Shown: positions 43,930 to 51,720, counted from the first letter of the stretch. The stretch: DNA of 64,000 nucleotides from Aeromicrobium sp. CnD17-E (GCF_024124745.1 NZ_JAMXRU010000002.1:1-64000), one strand, 5' to 3'. Notes: a model not told the origin generated them from the letters alone. Numbers and translations: made by a program.

Positions 43930-44988
43930 ATGCGTAGCAAGCAATGTTGCGCCAATTGCTTCGGTGATCGTGGATTGACCCGCCACATCATCCCGAAGGT
44001 TGTCGCAGACGGCACAGGCTTAGCTCGCAGTGGGGTGTGTGATTATTGCGGCACCGCTGACGCGACGACAATTGCTCCCGCCGCATTGAGTCAGTGGTTT
44101 GAAATGGTGCTCGACTGCTACCGTCCCGCCGAAGCGGGCAAGTCGCTGGCGATACTTCTATCCGAGGACTGGCGCTTGTTCGACCATGCCGCGATGGACG
44201 AAGCCCACGCCAAAGAGCTCCTTGCGGACATCCTCGACGACGGTGAGATCGTTCGACAGGCGTTCGCTCCTGCCGATCCCCCCCTTCATGAGACGCCTCA
44301 ACGCTGGGATGAGCTTCGGGCCGAGATGATGCATCGGAACCGGTGGTTTCTTGACAAACCCATCGATCTCGAGCGGCTTGGCGAGTTGCTTGATCAGTTG
44401 ATCGCGCCTCCCGAAGAGTTCGCTCAGATTTCCGACCTGTGGCACCGCGCCCGTCTAATCCCCGGCCCCGGACCGCTCCGTCTCGATGAGATGGGTGCCC
44501 CTCCGGCTCATCTAGCCGGACATGGACGCGCGAACCCCGCGGGAATCCGATATTTGTATCTCGGATCCACAGATCGGACCGCAGTGGCAGAAGTTCGACC
44601 TCACACTGGCGAACTGGCATGCGTAGCCACCTTTAGAATCCCGCTAATCCGAGCTTTGGACCTACGCGAACCGCGGAAGACTGCGTCCCCCTTCTTGCTC
44701 GAGAATCGCGAGCAGATGGCCGCGCTGCTTGCTGGACTGCCCCTCCTCGAACGGCTCGGAAAAGAGTTGACAAAACCGGTGCAGCCGCGAAGTGCACCCT
44801 TTGAGTACATCCCCAGCCAATACTTGTGCGAGTTCATAAAGAAACAGGGGTACCAAGGAGTGATCTATCGCAGTTCGGTCAGCGATGGGATTAACCTCGC
44901 CTTGTTCGACCCGAACCTCGCCGAGGGGGTGAGCGCATCGGTGGCCCGAGTGGACCGAGTTTCAGTCGAGATCACCGCTGCAACCTGA
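43930..44988 (+). CDS. Zinc-finger/HEPN-like N-terminus plus RES domain (predicted NAD+-targeting toxin-like enzyme)
   Basis: A 352-residue protein. An N-terminal zinc ribbon (CCANCFGD and CDYCG), then a helical region (about 55-160) like the HEPN/RES N-terminal domain, then a RES domain (about 185-340): GRANPAGIRYLYLGS with the conserved E in TAVAEVRPH, and IPSQYLCEFIKKQGYQGVIY with NLALFDP at the end. Other RES proteins are ADP-ribosyltransferase-fold toxins that phosphorolyse or hydrolyse NAD+. No RES-Xre antitoxin gene is adjacent; its partners are the sce7726/sce7725 genes. A TTA codon lies at 44020. The domain call is strong, the activity inferred. Confidence 0.82.
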   Translation: MRSKQCCANCFGDRGLTRHIIPKVVADGTGLARSGVCDYCGTADATTIAPAALSQWFEMVLDCYRPAEAGKSLAILLSEDWRLFDHAAMDEAHAKELLADILDDGEIVRQAFAPADPPLHETPQRWDELRAEMMHRNRWFLDKPIDLERLGELLDQLIAPPEEFAQISDLWHRARLIPGPGPLRLDEMGAPPAHLAGHGRANPAGIRYLYLGSTDRTAVAEVRPHTGELACVATFRIPLIRALDLREPRKTASPFLLENREQMAALLAGLPLLERLGKELTKPVQPRSAPFEYIPSQYLCEFIKKQGYQGVIYRSSVSDGINLALFDPNLAEGVSASVARVDRVSVEITAAT

Positions 44989-45018
44989 CGCCGAGCCGAC
45001 CAACGTAGAGCTGGCAGT

Positions 45019-45090
45019 GCTCCCGGTGGGGGTCGAACCCACACTGGGGCGGGTTTAAGCCGCCTGCCTCTGCCATTGGGCTACGGGAGC
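45019..45090 (-). tRNA. tRNA with UAA anticodon (Leu), short variable region
   Basis: A 72-base cloverleaf: acceptor GCTCCCG/CGGGAGC; D-arm GCC...GGC with AATGGCAGA as in leucine tRNAs; anticodon stem GGCGG/CCGCC with loop CTTAAAC (anticodon TAA); five-base variable region CCAGT; T-arm GTGGG-TTCGACC-CCCAC. The discriminator is A; CCA is not encoded. The anticodon reads UUA. A leucine tRNA normally has a long variable arm, absent here. Its 3' end faces the island, the usual integration side. Confidence 0.88.
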
Positions 45091-45112
45091 GCGGGGCCAG
45101 CCTAGGTGGTGG

Positions 45113-45610
45113 TCAGGCCGAGAGGCGCTGCGCGATCGCGTCGTGCGCGCTTGCGTCGTAGGCGACGAGGCGGGCCGACGCGACCTGCGTGATGGTGGAG
45201 CGGAGGGTGTCGACGGCGGCCGCGACGGCGTCGTCGAACGGCCAGCCGTAGGAGCCCGCGCTGATCAGCGGGAACGCAATCGACGTGGCGCCGAGCTCGT
45301 CTGCCACGGCCAGCGCGTTGGCGTAGCAGGACGTCAAGAGCGTGCGGTCGCGCTCGCCGCGGTTGTGGTTCGGTCCGACGACGTGGATCACCCACCTCGC
45401 CGGCATGCGGCCGGCCGTCGTCCAGCCGGCCTGGCCCGTCTCGAGGCCGCGCGGGAAGCGGCGACGACAGTCTTCCAGCACCTCCGGGCCGCCCGCGCGG
45501 TGGATCGCGCCGTCCACCCCTCCCCCGCCCCGCATGGCACGGTTTGCCGCGTTGACCACGGCGTCGACGTCCTGAGCCGTGATGTCGCCCTGCACCACCT
45601 CGATGTTCAT
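45113..45610 (-). CDS. Macro-domain ADP-ribose hydrolase (MacroD type)
   Basis: A 165-residue macro domain. ADP-ribose-binding motifs are VVNAANRAMRGGGGVDGAIH (about residues 18-37) with the glycine-rich loop, and FPLISAGSYGWPFDDAV (about 113-129). The N-A-A-N and GGGGVDGAI pattern belongs to MacroD-like O-acetyl-ADP-ribose deacetylases and mono-ADP-ribosyl hydrolases. It is host-like in composition and separated from the RES gene by the tRNA. A functional link to ADP-ribose chemistry is possible but unproven. Confidence 0.92.
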   Translation of the reverse strand: MNIEVVQGDITAQDVDAVVNAANRAMRGGGGVDGAIHRAGGPEVLEDCRRRFPRGLETGQAGWTTAGRMPARWVIHVVGPNHNRGERDRTLLTSCYANALAVADELGATSIAFPLISAGSYGWPFDDAVAAAVDTLRSTITQVASARLVAYDASAHDAIAQRLSA

Positions 45611-45649
45611 GACCCGCCCTGAGCTGCCGCGTCGTCTCGCGATCGACGG

Positions 45650-46036
45650 TCAGACATCGTCGACCCCGGGCACCGCGCAGAGCGGACCGTCGGAAGCGAG
45701 GTCGTCGAGCGTGCGCCGCAGATCCGCGATGCGACGCTCCGCCTCGGCGACGAGCGAGTCCGTCAGCCCCTGCCAGTCATCGAGCGTCGGCTCCTCGGGC
45801 AGCGCGTCGAACAATGCGACGACCTCCTGGACGGTCAGGCCCACACGCTGCGCCACACGACAGATCCGCACCATGCACGGGGCGAACTCGTCGTACCGGC
45901 GCTGATTGCCGCTCGTGCGGTGAGAGGTGAGCAGGCCCTGGCGCTCGTAGAAGCGGATCGCCGACGCGGCCACGCCCGACGCAGCGGCGACGTCACCGAC
46001 GGTCAGCGTCGGTCCTTCGAGCCTGGTGGAGGACAC
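45650..46036 (-). CDS. MerR-family transcriptional regulator (SoxR-like)
   Basis: A 128-residue regulator. The winged helix is LTVGDVAAASGVAASAIRFYERQGLLTSHRTSGNQRRYDE (residues about 10-49), followed by a coiled dimerisation helix. There is only one cysteine in the usual effector region plus CAVPGVDDV near the end, so SoxR's four-cysteine cluster is absent. The GTG at 46036 is preferred to the TTG at 46060, which would place the start inside the operator. Divergent from the FMN reductase, which it probably controls. Confidence 0.82.
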   Translation of the reverse strand: MSSTRLEGPTLTVGDVAAASGVAASAIRFYERQGLLTSHRTSGNQRRYDEFAPCMVRICRVAQRVGLTVQEVVALFDALPEEPTLDDWQGLTDSLVAEAERRIADLRRTLDDLASDGPLCAVPGVDDV

Positions 46037-46053
46037 CTCTCGATCGTCGCTTG

Positions 46054-46073
46054 ACTTCAACTAATGTTCAAGT
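46054..46073. promoter_or_regulatory. MerR-type operator between merR and the FMN reductase
   Basis: ACTTCAAC-TAAT-GTTCAAGT: 8-bp arms with one mismatch. Position and size suit a MerR-family operator controlling the FMN reductase operon and perhaps the regulator itself. Confidence 0.65.
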
Positions 46074-46088
46074 CCTAGCGTCAACGGC

Positions 46089-46682
46089 ATGGACTCTTCT
46101 GATGACCGGACCGCCTCCGAGACCCTCCGGGTGGGCGTGATCGCCGGCAGCACCCGGCCCACGCGCCGTTCGCCCGCCATCGCGCATTGGGTGGCCGACG
46201 ACACCTCCGCACCGACGCTGCAGCTCCACACGATCGACCTGCTCGACCACGACCTCTCCCTGCTGTCCGAGCCAACAGCTGCCGCCTTCGGCGAGTACGA
46301 GCAGGCCAGCACACTCGCCTGGTCGAAGACGGTCGCGTCCTACGATGCCTTCGTGCTCGTGGCGGCGGAGTACAACGCGTCCTTCCCCGCCGCCCTCAAG
46401 AACGCCCTCGACCACCTCTACGCCGAGTGGCACGGCAAGCCCGTCGGGCTCGTCGGCTACGGGATGGCAGGCGGTCTGCTGGCCGTCGAGGCGCTCCGCC
46501 CTGTCGTGGCCGAGCTGCGCATGCACGTCGCGCCGACCACCCTCGCGCTCTCGGCCCACCGCGTCGACGATGGAAGCTACGTCCCCGCGAAGGACGAGGC
46601 CGACGCACTTCGCGCGATGCTCGGCGAGATCGCCGTGCTCGGCGCGGCTCTGCGCATTGCGCGTCAGGATGCGCTCGCATGA
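46089..46682 (+). CDS. NAD(P)H-dependent FMN reductase family protein
   Basis: A 197-residue flavodoxin-like enzyme. The FMN phosphate-binding loop is VIAGSTRPTRRSPAIA (about residues 17-32), and VLVAAEYNASFPAALKNALDHLY (written in part; about 90-112) is the family signature with the YNAS-P motif. Such proteins reduce FMN, quinones or dyes in the cytosol. Divergent from a MerR regulator with an operator between, and overlapping the erythromycin-esterase-like gene by four bases, so redox or xenobiotic stress induction is a fair inference. Confidence 0.9.
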   Translation: MDSSDDRTASETLRVGVIAGSTRPTRRSPAIAHWVADDTSAPTLQLHTIDLLDHDLSLLSEPTAAAFGEYEQASTLAWSKTVASYDAFVLVAAEYNASFPAALKNALDHLYAEWHGKPVGLVGYGMAGGLLAVEALRPVVAELRMHVAPTTLALSAHRVDDGSYVPAKDEADALRAMLGEIAVLGAALRIARQDALA

Positions 46683-47815
46683 GCCGCGACGAAGCACTCA
46701 CCGGCGCGATCGCACGAGCCGCCCGCCCCCTCGACATCGACGACCTCGCCGCCTCCCTCGCCGACGCCACCGTGGTGGGTCTGGCCCCCACCACCCGCGA
46801 AGCCCAGGAGGTGGCCGACATCCAGGCGGATCTCGTCACCGCGTTGGTCGAGCGCGGGACCAGCACGTTCGTCCTGCAGGACACCACCGACATCGGAGCG
46901 CGACTGGACGCCTGGGTGCACGACAGGGCGGGCGAGGACCTCTCGACGATCCAGGACGAGATGTGGGGCCCCTGGCAGACCATGTCGCTCGCACGCACCA
47001 TTCACCGTCTGCGAGAGCATCAACGGGCCCACCCACCGGTTGCGCTGGAGGTCCGTGGAATCCGTCGTCCGACCGCGACTGTCGCCGACTACGACGCGGT
47101 CGTCGCTGCCGTGTCAGGACGTCCCCAGTCCGAAGCCGTCTCCGAGCTGCTGACGACCATCCGGGTCGCACACGGCGGGGGCGAGCACGTCGAGCGCGCC
47201 CACGGGCGCTGGGACGGTCCGCCGTTCGTGGAGCTCGCCAGGGCGGCCCGCGACCTCACCGCGGTCGCGCTCGCCGGTCGCCCCGCCCTGTCCGAGGCTC
47301 GGCTCCGACTCGACCGCATCGTCGAGTTCCACGCCACATCGCTCAGCCAGGGCCACGACGGGTCCGAGGACGAGCGGCGAGCGGCTGAGGAACTGATCGG
47401 ACACCTGACGCGAACCGGTCGGCGGGCGGTCGTGTGGGACGGCATCGGTCATCTCGCCGGCGCCGGACCCGCGTTCGGGTCCAGGCTGCGCGACGTGCTG
47501 CTCGACGACTACCGCTGCGTGCTCACCACATTCGGCCAGGGCCGGATCCGCGACCTCGACCTCCCACCGCCCCGAGCGGACAGCCTCGAGGCCTCGCTGG
47601 AGGTCGCCGCCGCCAGCTTCGGCGGGTCGGTGGTGGTCGACCTGCGCGCCGACGGCCGTGATCTCCTCACCAAGGCGCACCACGTGCGGCTGGTCTCGGG
47701 CATGTACGAACCGACGCGGGATGACCGTCACTACATCACCGTCGACGACATGCCAGCGGCCTTCGACGTCCTCGTCCATGTCCCCCGCGTCTCCCCGGCA
47801 ACCTTCATCTCGTGA
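46679..47815 (+). CDS. Erythromycin-esterase-like protein
   Basis: A 378-residue protein translationally coupled (ATGA) to the FMN reductase. The order VVGLAPTTREAQEVADIQADLV (written in part), TFVLQDTTDIGARLDAWV, MWGPWQTMSLARTIHRLREH and VVWDGIGHLAGAG follows the erythromycin esterase (Ere) superfamily, in which the first motif is normally GE.H. Here the usual catalytic E/H positions read APTTRE, so activity may be lost or altered. It is probably a diverged member rather than a macrolide-resistance enzyme. Confidence 0.7.
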   Translation: MSRDEALTGAIARAARPLDIDDLAASLADATVVGLAPTTREAQEVADIQADLVTALVERGTSTFVLQDTTDIGARLDAWVHDRAGEDLSTIQDEMWGPWQTMSLARTIHRLREHQRAHPPVALEVRGIRRPTATVADYDAVVAAVSGRPQSEAVSELLTTIRVAHGGGEHVERAHGRWDGPPFVELARAARDLTAVALAGRPALSEARLRLDRIVEFHATSLSQGHDGSEDERRAAEELIGHLTRTGRRAVVWDGIGHLAGAGPAFGSRLRDVLLDDYRCVLTTFGQGRIRDLDLPPPRADSLEASLEVAAASFGGSVVVDLRADGRDLLTKAHHVRLVSGMYEPTRDDRHYITVDDMPAAFDVLVHVPRVSPATFIS

Positions 47816-47825
47816 GACGCAGGGC

Positions 47826-50207
47826 TCAGACCACGCCCACCCACGCGAAGAACTCGTCCGCGGAGATCACCGGCTTGCCGTACTCGCGGGCCTTGCGCGC
47901 CTTGCCCGACTGGGTGCCGACCTCGGCGACGACGAGGAGGTCGCACTTCGTCTTGGTCACGTTGGCGGCGGGGAGGAGGCCGGCGTCGCGGGCGAGGCGC
48001 TCCATCTCGTCGCGCCCGTACGTCCGGCCCGACGGCGACGTCGCCGTGCCGGTGAAGCACACCCGCGCGCCGGGCTGCAGCACGTCGGACGCGGACGGGT
48101 TCGTCTTCGCGACCGACGCGACGAGGTCGTCGACGAACCGCTCGTCGAGCAGTGACTCGACCGTGCGCAGGCGCTCGACGAGCTGGGGCGAGAGGCTCGA
48201 CGCCTTCGTCGCGACGTTGGCCAGCCGCGCGACCACCGCGTCGGCCACCACCCGCGGTGGGCGCTCCCCCGACGGGGCGGCAACACCTCCGAGCAGCGTC
48301 GCACTCACCCCGACGCTCGCCTCCACCAGCGCGGAGAGGGTGGGGAGGCGGTCGGTCGACGGGGGCGAGAGGTCGGGGTCGCGGGTGAGCAGGTAGCTCG
48401 GGTCGGGCAGGCCCTCGGCCGGCTCGAACGGCGTGCTTGCAGCGACGGCGAGGCCCTCGTGGCGCATCCGCGTGAACGCCGAGAGCGCCGCTCGCGCCTG
48501 GTCGGCCGCACGACCCGACGACATCGCCATCCGCTCCGCCGAGGTCAGCCCACCGAGCGGCAGCTCGACGCCGAAGCCCATCGGCACCACGTGCTGCAGG
48601 CGCTTGAGCTCGAAGTCGACCATGCCGAGGGCGTCGTCCACCCGCGAGCCGACGAGCGTGACGCCCTCGAGCAGCGGCGCGAGCACCGCCCAGGCCTCCG
48701 GCAGGGTCGGTGCGAGCAGCACGTCGTCGGCAGAGATGCCGAACCGGGAACGCGCGTCGGCGAGGTCGCGCTCGGGATTCACGAGGGTGCTCACCGCGGT
48801 GCCGTCGTCGAACGCGACCGCCAGCTCCACCGGGCGCGGCCGCGAGAAGGTGCCCTCGTCGCCGACGAAGCAGACCCCCAGCGCCGCGAAGCGGTCCGGC
48901 GCCGTGCGCGCCACCTCGCCCGACAGGAACCGCGTGACCCGGCGGTCGGTGCGGAGGTGCCGCGGCTCGATCGGCCGCTTCAGCACCAGCCCCGCCATCG
49001 ACGTCGCCCGGCTCAACGCCACGTACACCTGGCCGGTCGCGAACACCCCGCCCGTCAGGTCGACGACGAGCCGGTCGAGCGTCTGCCCCTGGCTCTTGTG
49101 GATCGTGATCGCCCACGCGAGCCGGCACGGCAGCTGCCGGTACGTGCCCACCACCTCGCGGCTCAGCGTGCCGCCGTCGACGACCGGCCGCGTCACCTCC
49201 CACGTGTACTCGTCGACCGTGACCACCGAGCCGTCGGCCAGCTCCACCTCCAGCTCGACGTCGCCCGAGACGTCGTCGGCCTCGATGCCCACCACGCGCG
49301 CGAGCGAGCCGTTGACCCACCGGTCGCTCGGATCGTTGGTGAGCATCATGACCTGCGCTCCGACCTTCAGCCGCAGCACCGTGTCGGTGGGCGGGTCGAA
49401 GCCGCCGAGGTCGCCGCTCTCCCGCGCGACGCTCGTGACGACGTCGCCCGGCAGCCGCTCCAGCCGCTCCCGGTTGCGCGCGGTGACGATGGAGTTCGAC
49501 GGTGCGAGCGTCAGCCACAGCTCGTCCTCCGGCGGCTCGAAGTCGCGGTCGACGCGGCTGTTCAGCTCCTCGCGCGCCTGCTCCAGCAGCACCCCCTCGC
49601 GCACCGCGTTGAGCAGACCGGTGAGCGTGTCGTCGCCGAGCTGGCGGAACACCGTCGTGAGCGCGACGGTCGGGAACGCGTCGCGGTCGAAGCAGTGCGC
49701 GGAGTAGAAGTACTCGGTGTCGTACTGGGTGCGGAAGAACTCGGTCTCGCGGTCGCCGACGATCGGCGGCAGCTGCAGCAGGTCGCCGACCAGCACGACC
49801 TGCACCCCACCGAACGGCTCCCCCTCCCGCGGCCCGAACCGACGCAGCGCGGCCTCGACCATGTCGAGCACGTCGGCACGCACCATCGACGCCTCGTCGA
49901 CCACGAGCGTCTGCAGACCGCGGATGGCGCGCGTGAACCGTCCTGGCCGGTAGGCACCGGAGCGGACGTCGTCGAGCGTCGTGGTCGGGCGGAAGCCGAA
50001 CAGCCGGTGGATCGTGTAGCCGTCGACGTTCAGCGCGGCGATGCCGGTCGGCGCGGCCACCACCACGCGGCGCTCCGTCGTCTCCAGGAAGTGCCGCACG
50101 AGCGTCGACTTGCCGGTGCCCGCCTTGCCCGTGAGGAACAGGTGGCTGCCCGACTCCAGGAGCTCCAGCGCGCGCTCGATCTCCGGCGTGATGGTCAGGT
50201 CGGGCAC
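47826..50207 (-). CDS. Pif1-like helicase with exonuclease-fold remnant and C-terminal BRCT domain
   Basis: A 793-residue protein. Residues 1-430 are a Pif1/RecD-type SF1 helicase: Walker A LTGKAGTGKSTL (about 25-36), VVDEASMVRADVLD, QLPPIVGDRE, then AITIHKSQGQTLDRLVVDL and VYVALSRATS. Residues about 480-570 resemble a DnaQ-type exonuclease fold (NPERDL...GISADDVLLAPTLPEAWAVL, LVGSRVDDALGMVDFEL) but seem to lack intact catalytic acids. Residues about 715-793 are a BRCT domain (GARVCFTGTA; LVVAEVGTQSGKARKAREYG). A DNA-repair or fork-restart helicase is likely. ATG 50207. Confidence 0.87.
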   Translation of the reverse strand: MPDLTITPEIERALELLESGSHLFLTGKAGTGKSTLVRHFLETTERRVVVAAPTGIAALNVDGYTIHRLFGFRPTTTLDDVRSGAYRPGRFTRAIRGLQTLVVDEASMVRADVLDMVEAALRRFGPREGEPFGGVQVVLVGDLLQLPPIVGDRETEFFRTQYDTEYFYSAHCFDRDAFPTVALTTVFRQLGDDTLTGLLNAVREGVLLEQAREELNSRVDRDFEPPEDELWLTLAPSNSIVTARNRERLERLPGDVVTSVARESGDLGGFDPPTDTVLRLKVGAQVMMLTNDPSDRWVNGSLARVVGIEADDVSGDVELEVELADGSVVTVDEYTWEVTRPVVDGGTLSREVVGTYRQLPCRLAWAITIHKSQGQTLDRLVVDLTGGVFATGQVYVALSRATSMAGLVLKRPIEPRHLRTDRRVTRFLSGEVARTAPDRFAALGVCFVGDEGTFSRPRPVELAVAFDDGTAVSTLVNPERDLADARSRFGISADDVLLAPTLPEAWAVLAPLLEGVTLVGSRVDDALGMVDFELKRLQHVVPMGFGVELPLGGLTSAERMAMSSGRAADQARAALSAFTRMRHEGLAVAASTPFEPAEGLPDPSYLLTRDPDLSPPSTDRLPTLSALVEASVGVSATLLGGVAAPSGERPPRVVADAVVARLANVATKASSLSPQLVERLRTVESLLDERFVDDLVASVAKTNPSASDVLQPGARVCFTGTATSPSGRTYGRDEMERLARDAGLLPAANVTKTKCDLLVVAEVGTQSGKARKAREYGKPVISADEFFAWVGVV

Positions 50208-50414
50208 GGGGCCAGGGTGTCATGCCGGGCGTCGCGGCAGGCCCGCGCGCATGATCCGAGGCGACGGGAACGGGTGTCGATACCGGATGGCGCGCCGTTT
50301 GGGAAGGCTTCTTCAGGAGATCGAGAGAAGGGCGCGCCGAGCCTGCCGGCCCTGCGAGTGTCGCGATCGCAGCGCCGCTCACCCGGCGGCGCCCGACACG
50401 AGAGAGCGGCCCCC

Positions 50415-51494
50415 ATGCCCCCTTCCGCCCCCTTGACCGCGGTCACGACGGTCACCGCCACCGCGGTGCTCGCCAGCCTGCTCGCGGCCCCCTCCACCCG
50501 CCCGCCCGTCCTGCAGGGCGCGTCCGACACGTCGGTCGCGACCACCACGCAGCGCGTCGACGACGGCTCCACCCGCACCGTCGACACGACCGACCCGTCC
50601 GACGAACGGCTCCCCCTCAACGGCGACCTGACCGCCACCACCCCGACGCCGGCGCCGGTCTACCCGGGCGGCTCCGGCTGGGAACCGATCCGTCGCTCGA
50701 CCACGCAGCAGATCACCATCGGCGGCGTCGGCACCGTGCCCGCCGACGCCTTCGGCGCGCAGCTCAAGGTCACCGGCCGCTGGCTGACGAAGAAGGACCC
50801 CGGCGTGCTCGCGGTCCGGGACCCCGAGCTGGGCGGCGACGTCATGTGGATCGAGCCCCCCACCGCGTCGAGCTACGTCTCCACCGAGACCTTCGCGACG
50901 ACGCTCTCGCAGGACGGCACGATCGAGATCCAGAACTCCTCGCGCACCGACATCGACGTGAAGGTCGAGGTGCTCGGCTGGTACGCCGACCCCGACCCGC
51001 AGAGCGACGTCGGCGCGGGCGTCGAGGACGGCTTCGCGCTGATCGAGCAGATCCCCGACGCCGAGACCACCACGCAGGACGACATCGACGCCTGGCTCAC
51101 CGACCAGGGCCTGGCGCGCGAGGAGTCCGTCTCCGACGCCGACTCCACCGAGGCGAGCCCCGCGGTCTTCGACCCCCGCTCCGACCGCTCGGCCCTCGCG
51201 ACGGGCGCGGCCGCCTGCGTCCGCTCGATCGTCATCGCCGTCATCAGCAACATCTTCCTCGTCGCCAAGCTCGCGAAGGTAAAGGCGGCGATCAAGGCCG
51301 TCGGCGGTGCGAAGAAGGCCTACCGCGCGCTGCGCAAGGCGTACAAGGCCTACCGCAAGGCGGGCTACGGCCGGTCGTCGTCGGCCAAGTACGCCTTCCG
51401 GAAGGTGTTCAAGCGCGACGGCGTCGGCAAGGAGGCGCAGGCCGTCCTGCTCGAGATCGCGTCCGTCCAGGGCGTCATCGACAACTGCTTCTAG
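50415..51494 (+). CDS. Secreted protein with beta-domain and Lys/Tyr-rich C-terminus
   Basis: A 359-residue exported protein. The signal peptide is TAVTTVTATAVLASLLAAPS. A beta-sandwich domain (about 90-190) has GVGTVPADAFGAQLKVTGRW and DIDVKVEVLGWYAD, like the repeat seen in many actinobacterial surface proteins. The C-terminal 90 residues hold a hydrophobic stretch (SIVIAVISNIFLVAKLAKV) followed by a strongly basic K/Y/R-rich region (KKAYRALRKAYKAYRKAGYG). The latter resembles pore-forming or bacteriocin-like tails. ATG 50415. Followed closely by a small membrane protein. Confidence 0.72.
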   Translation: MPPSAPLTAVTTVTATAVLASLLAAPSTRPPVLQGASDTSVATTTQRVDDGSTRTVDTTDPSDERLPLNGDLTATTPTPAPVYPGGSGWEPIRRSTTQQITIGGVGTVPADAFGAQLKVTGRWLTKKDPGVLAVRDPELGGDVMWIEPPTASSYVSTETFATTLSQDGTIEIQNSSRTDIDVKVEVLGWYADPDPQSDVGAGVEDGFALIEQIPDAETTTQDDIDAWLTDQGLAREESVSDADSTEASPAVFDPRSDRSALATGAAACVRSIVIAVISNIFLVAKLAKVKAAIKAVGGAKKAYRALRKAYKAYRKAGYGRSSSAKYAFRKVFKRDGVGKEAQAVLLEIASVQGVIDNCF

Positions 51495-51507
51495 GGGGCA
51501 CCGCGTC

Positions 51508-51708
51508 ATGAAGAGCATCGACGACTACATCGGCGTCCTCGCCGTCACCGCCGTCACGTGCGTCGTGATCGGCTACGTCGACAGCGACGAGGCCACGTCG
51601 GGCGCCTACACGCTCGGCTGCGTCATCGCGATCTACCTGCTGGTCGTCTACGTCGTGCGACGGCTGCGCGACCGACGCCCGGTCGACGACGAGCCGCCAG
51701 CGCCGTAG
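51508..51708 (+). CDS. Two-helix small membrane protein
   Basis: A 66-residue protein with hydrophobic segments IGVLAVTAVTCVVIGYV and YTLGCVIAIYLLVVYVV and a charged tail RRLRDRRPVDDEPPAP. It begins 13 bases after the secreted K/Y-rich gene and shares its transcript up to the terminator at 51721. Pairing a secreted basic protein with a tiny membrane protein is the layout of a toxin and immunity gene, but no homology supports this. Confidence 0.6.
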   Translation: MKSIDDYIGVLAVTAVTCVVIGYVDSDEATSGAYTLGCVIAIYLLVVYVVRRLRDRRPVDDEPPAP

Positions 51709-51720
51709 ATCTCGGCCCCC

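Noticed and set aside
41787-45090. Integration by a tRNA-targeting integrase, with att repeats
   Set aside because: No integrase gene and no second copy of the tRNA 3' end (TGCTCCCGGTGGGGGTCGAA) is visible on the left side; the tRNA link is only positional.
46037-46060. TTG start at 46060 for the MerR gene
   Set aside because: It would put the first codons inside the inverted-repeat operator; the GTG at 46036 gives a normal MerR length.
46679-47815. Macrolide-resistance erythromycin esterase
   Set aside because: The first catalytic motif is changed (APTTRE instead of a GE.H form), so resistance function is not supported; only superfamily membership is called.
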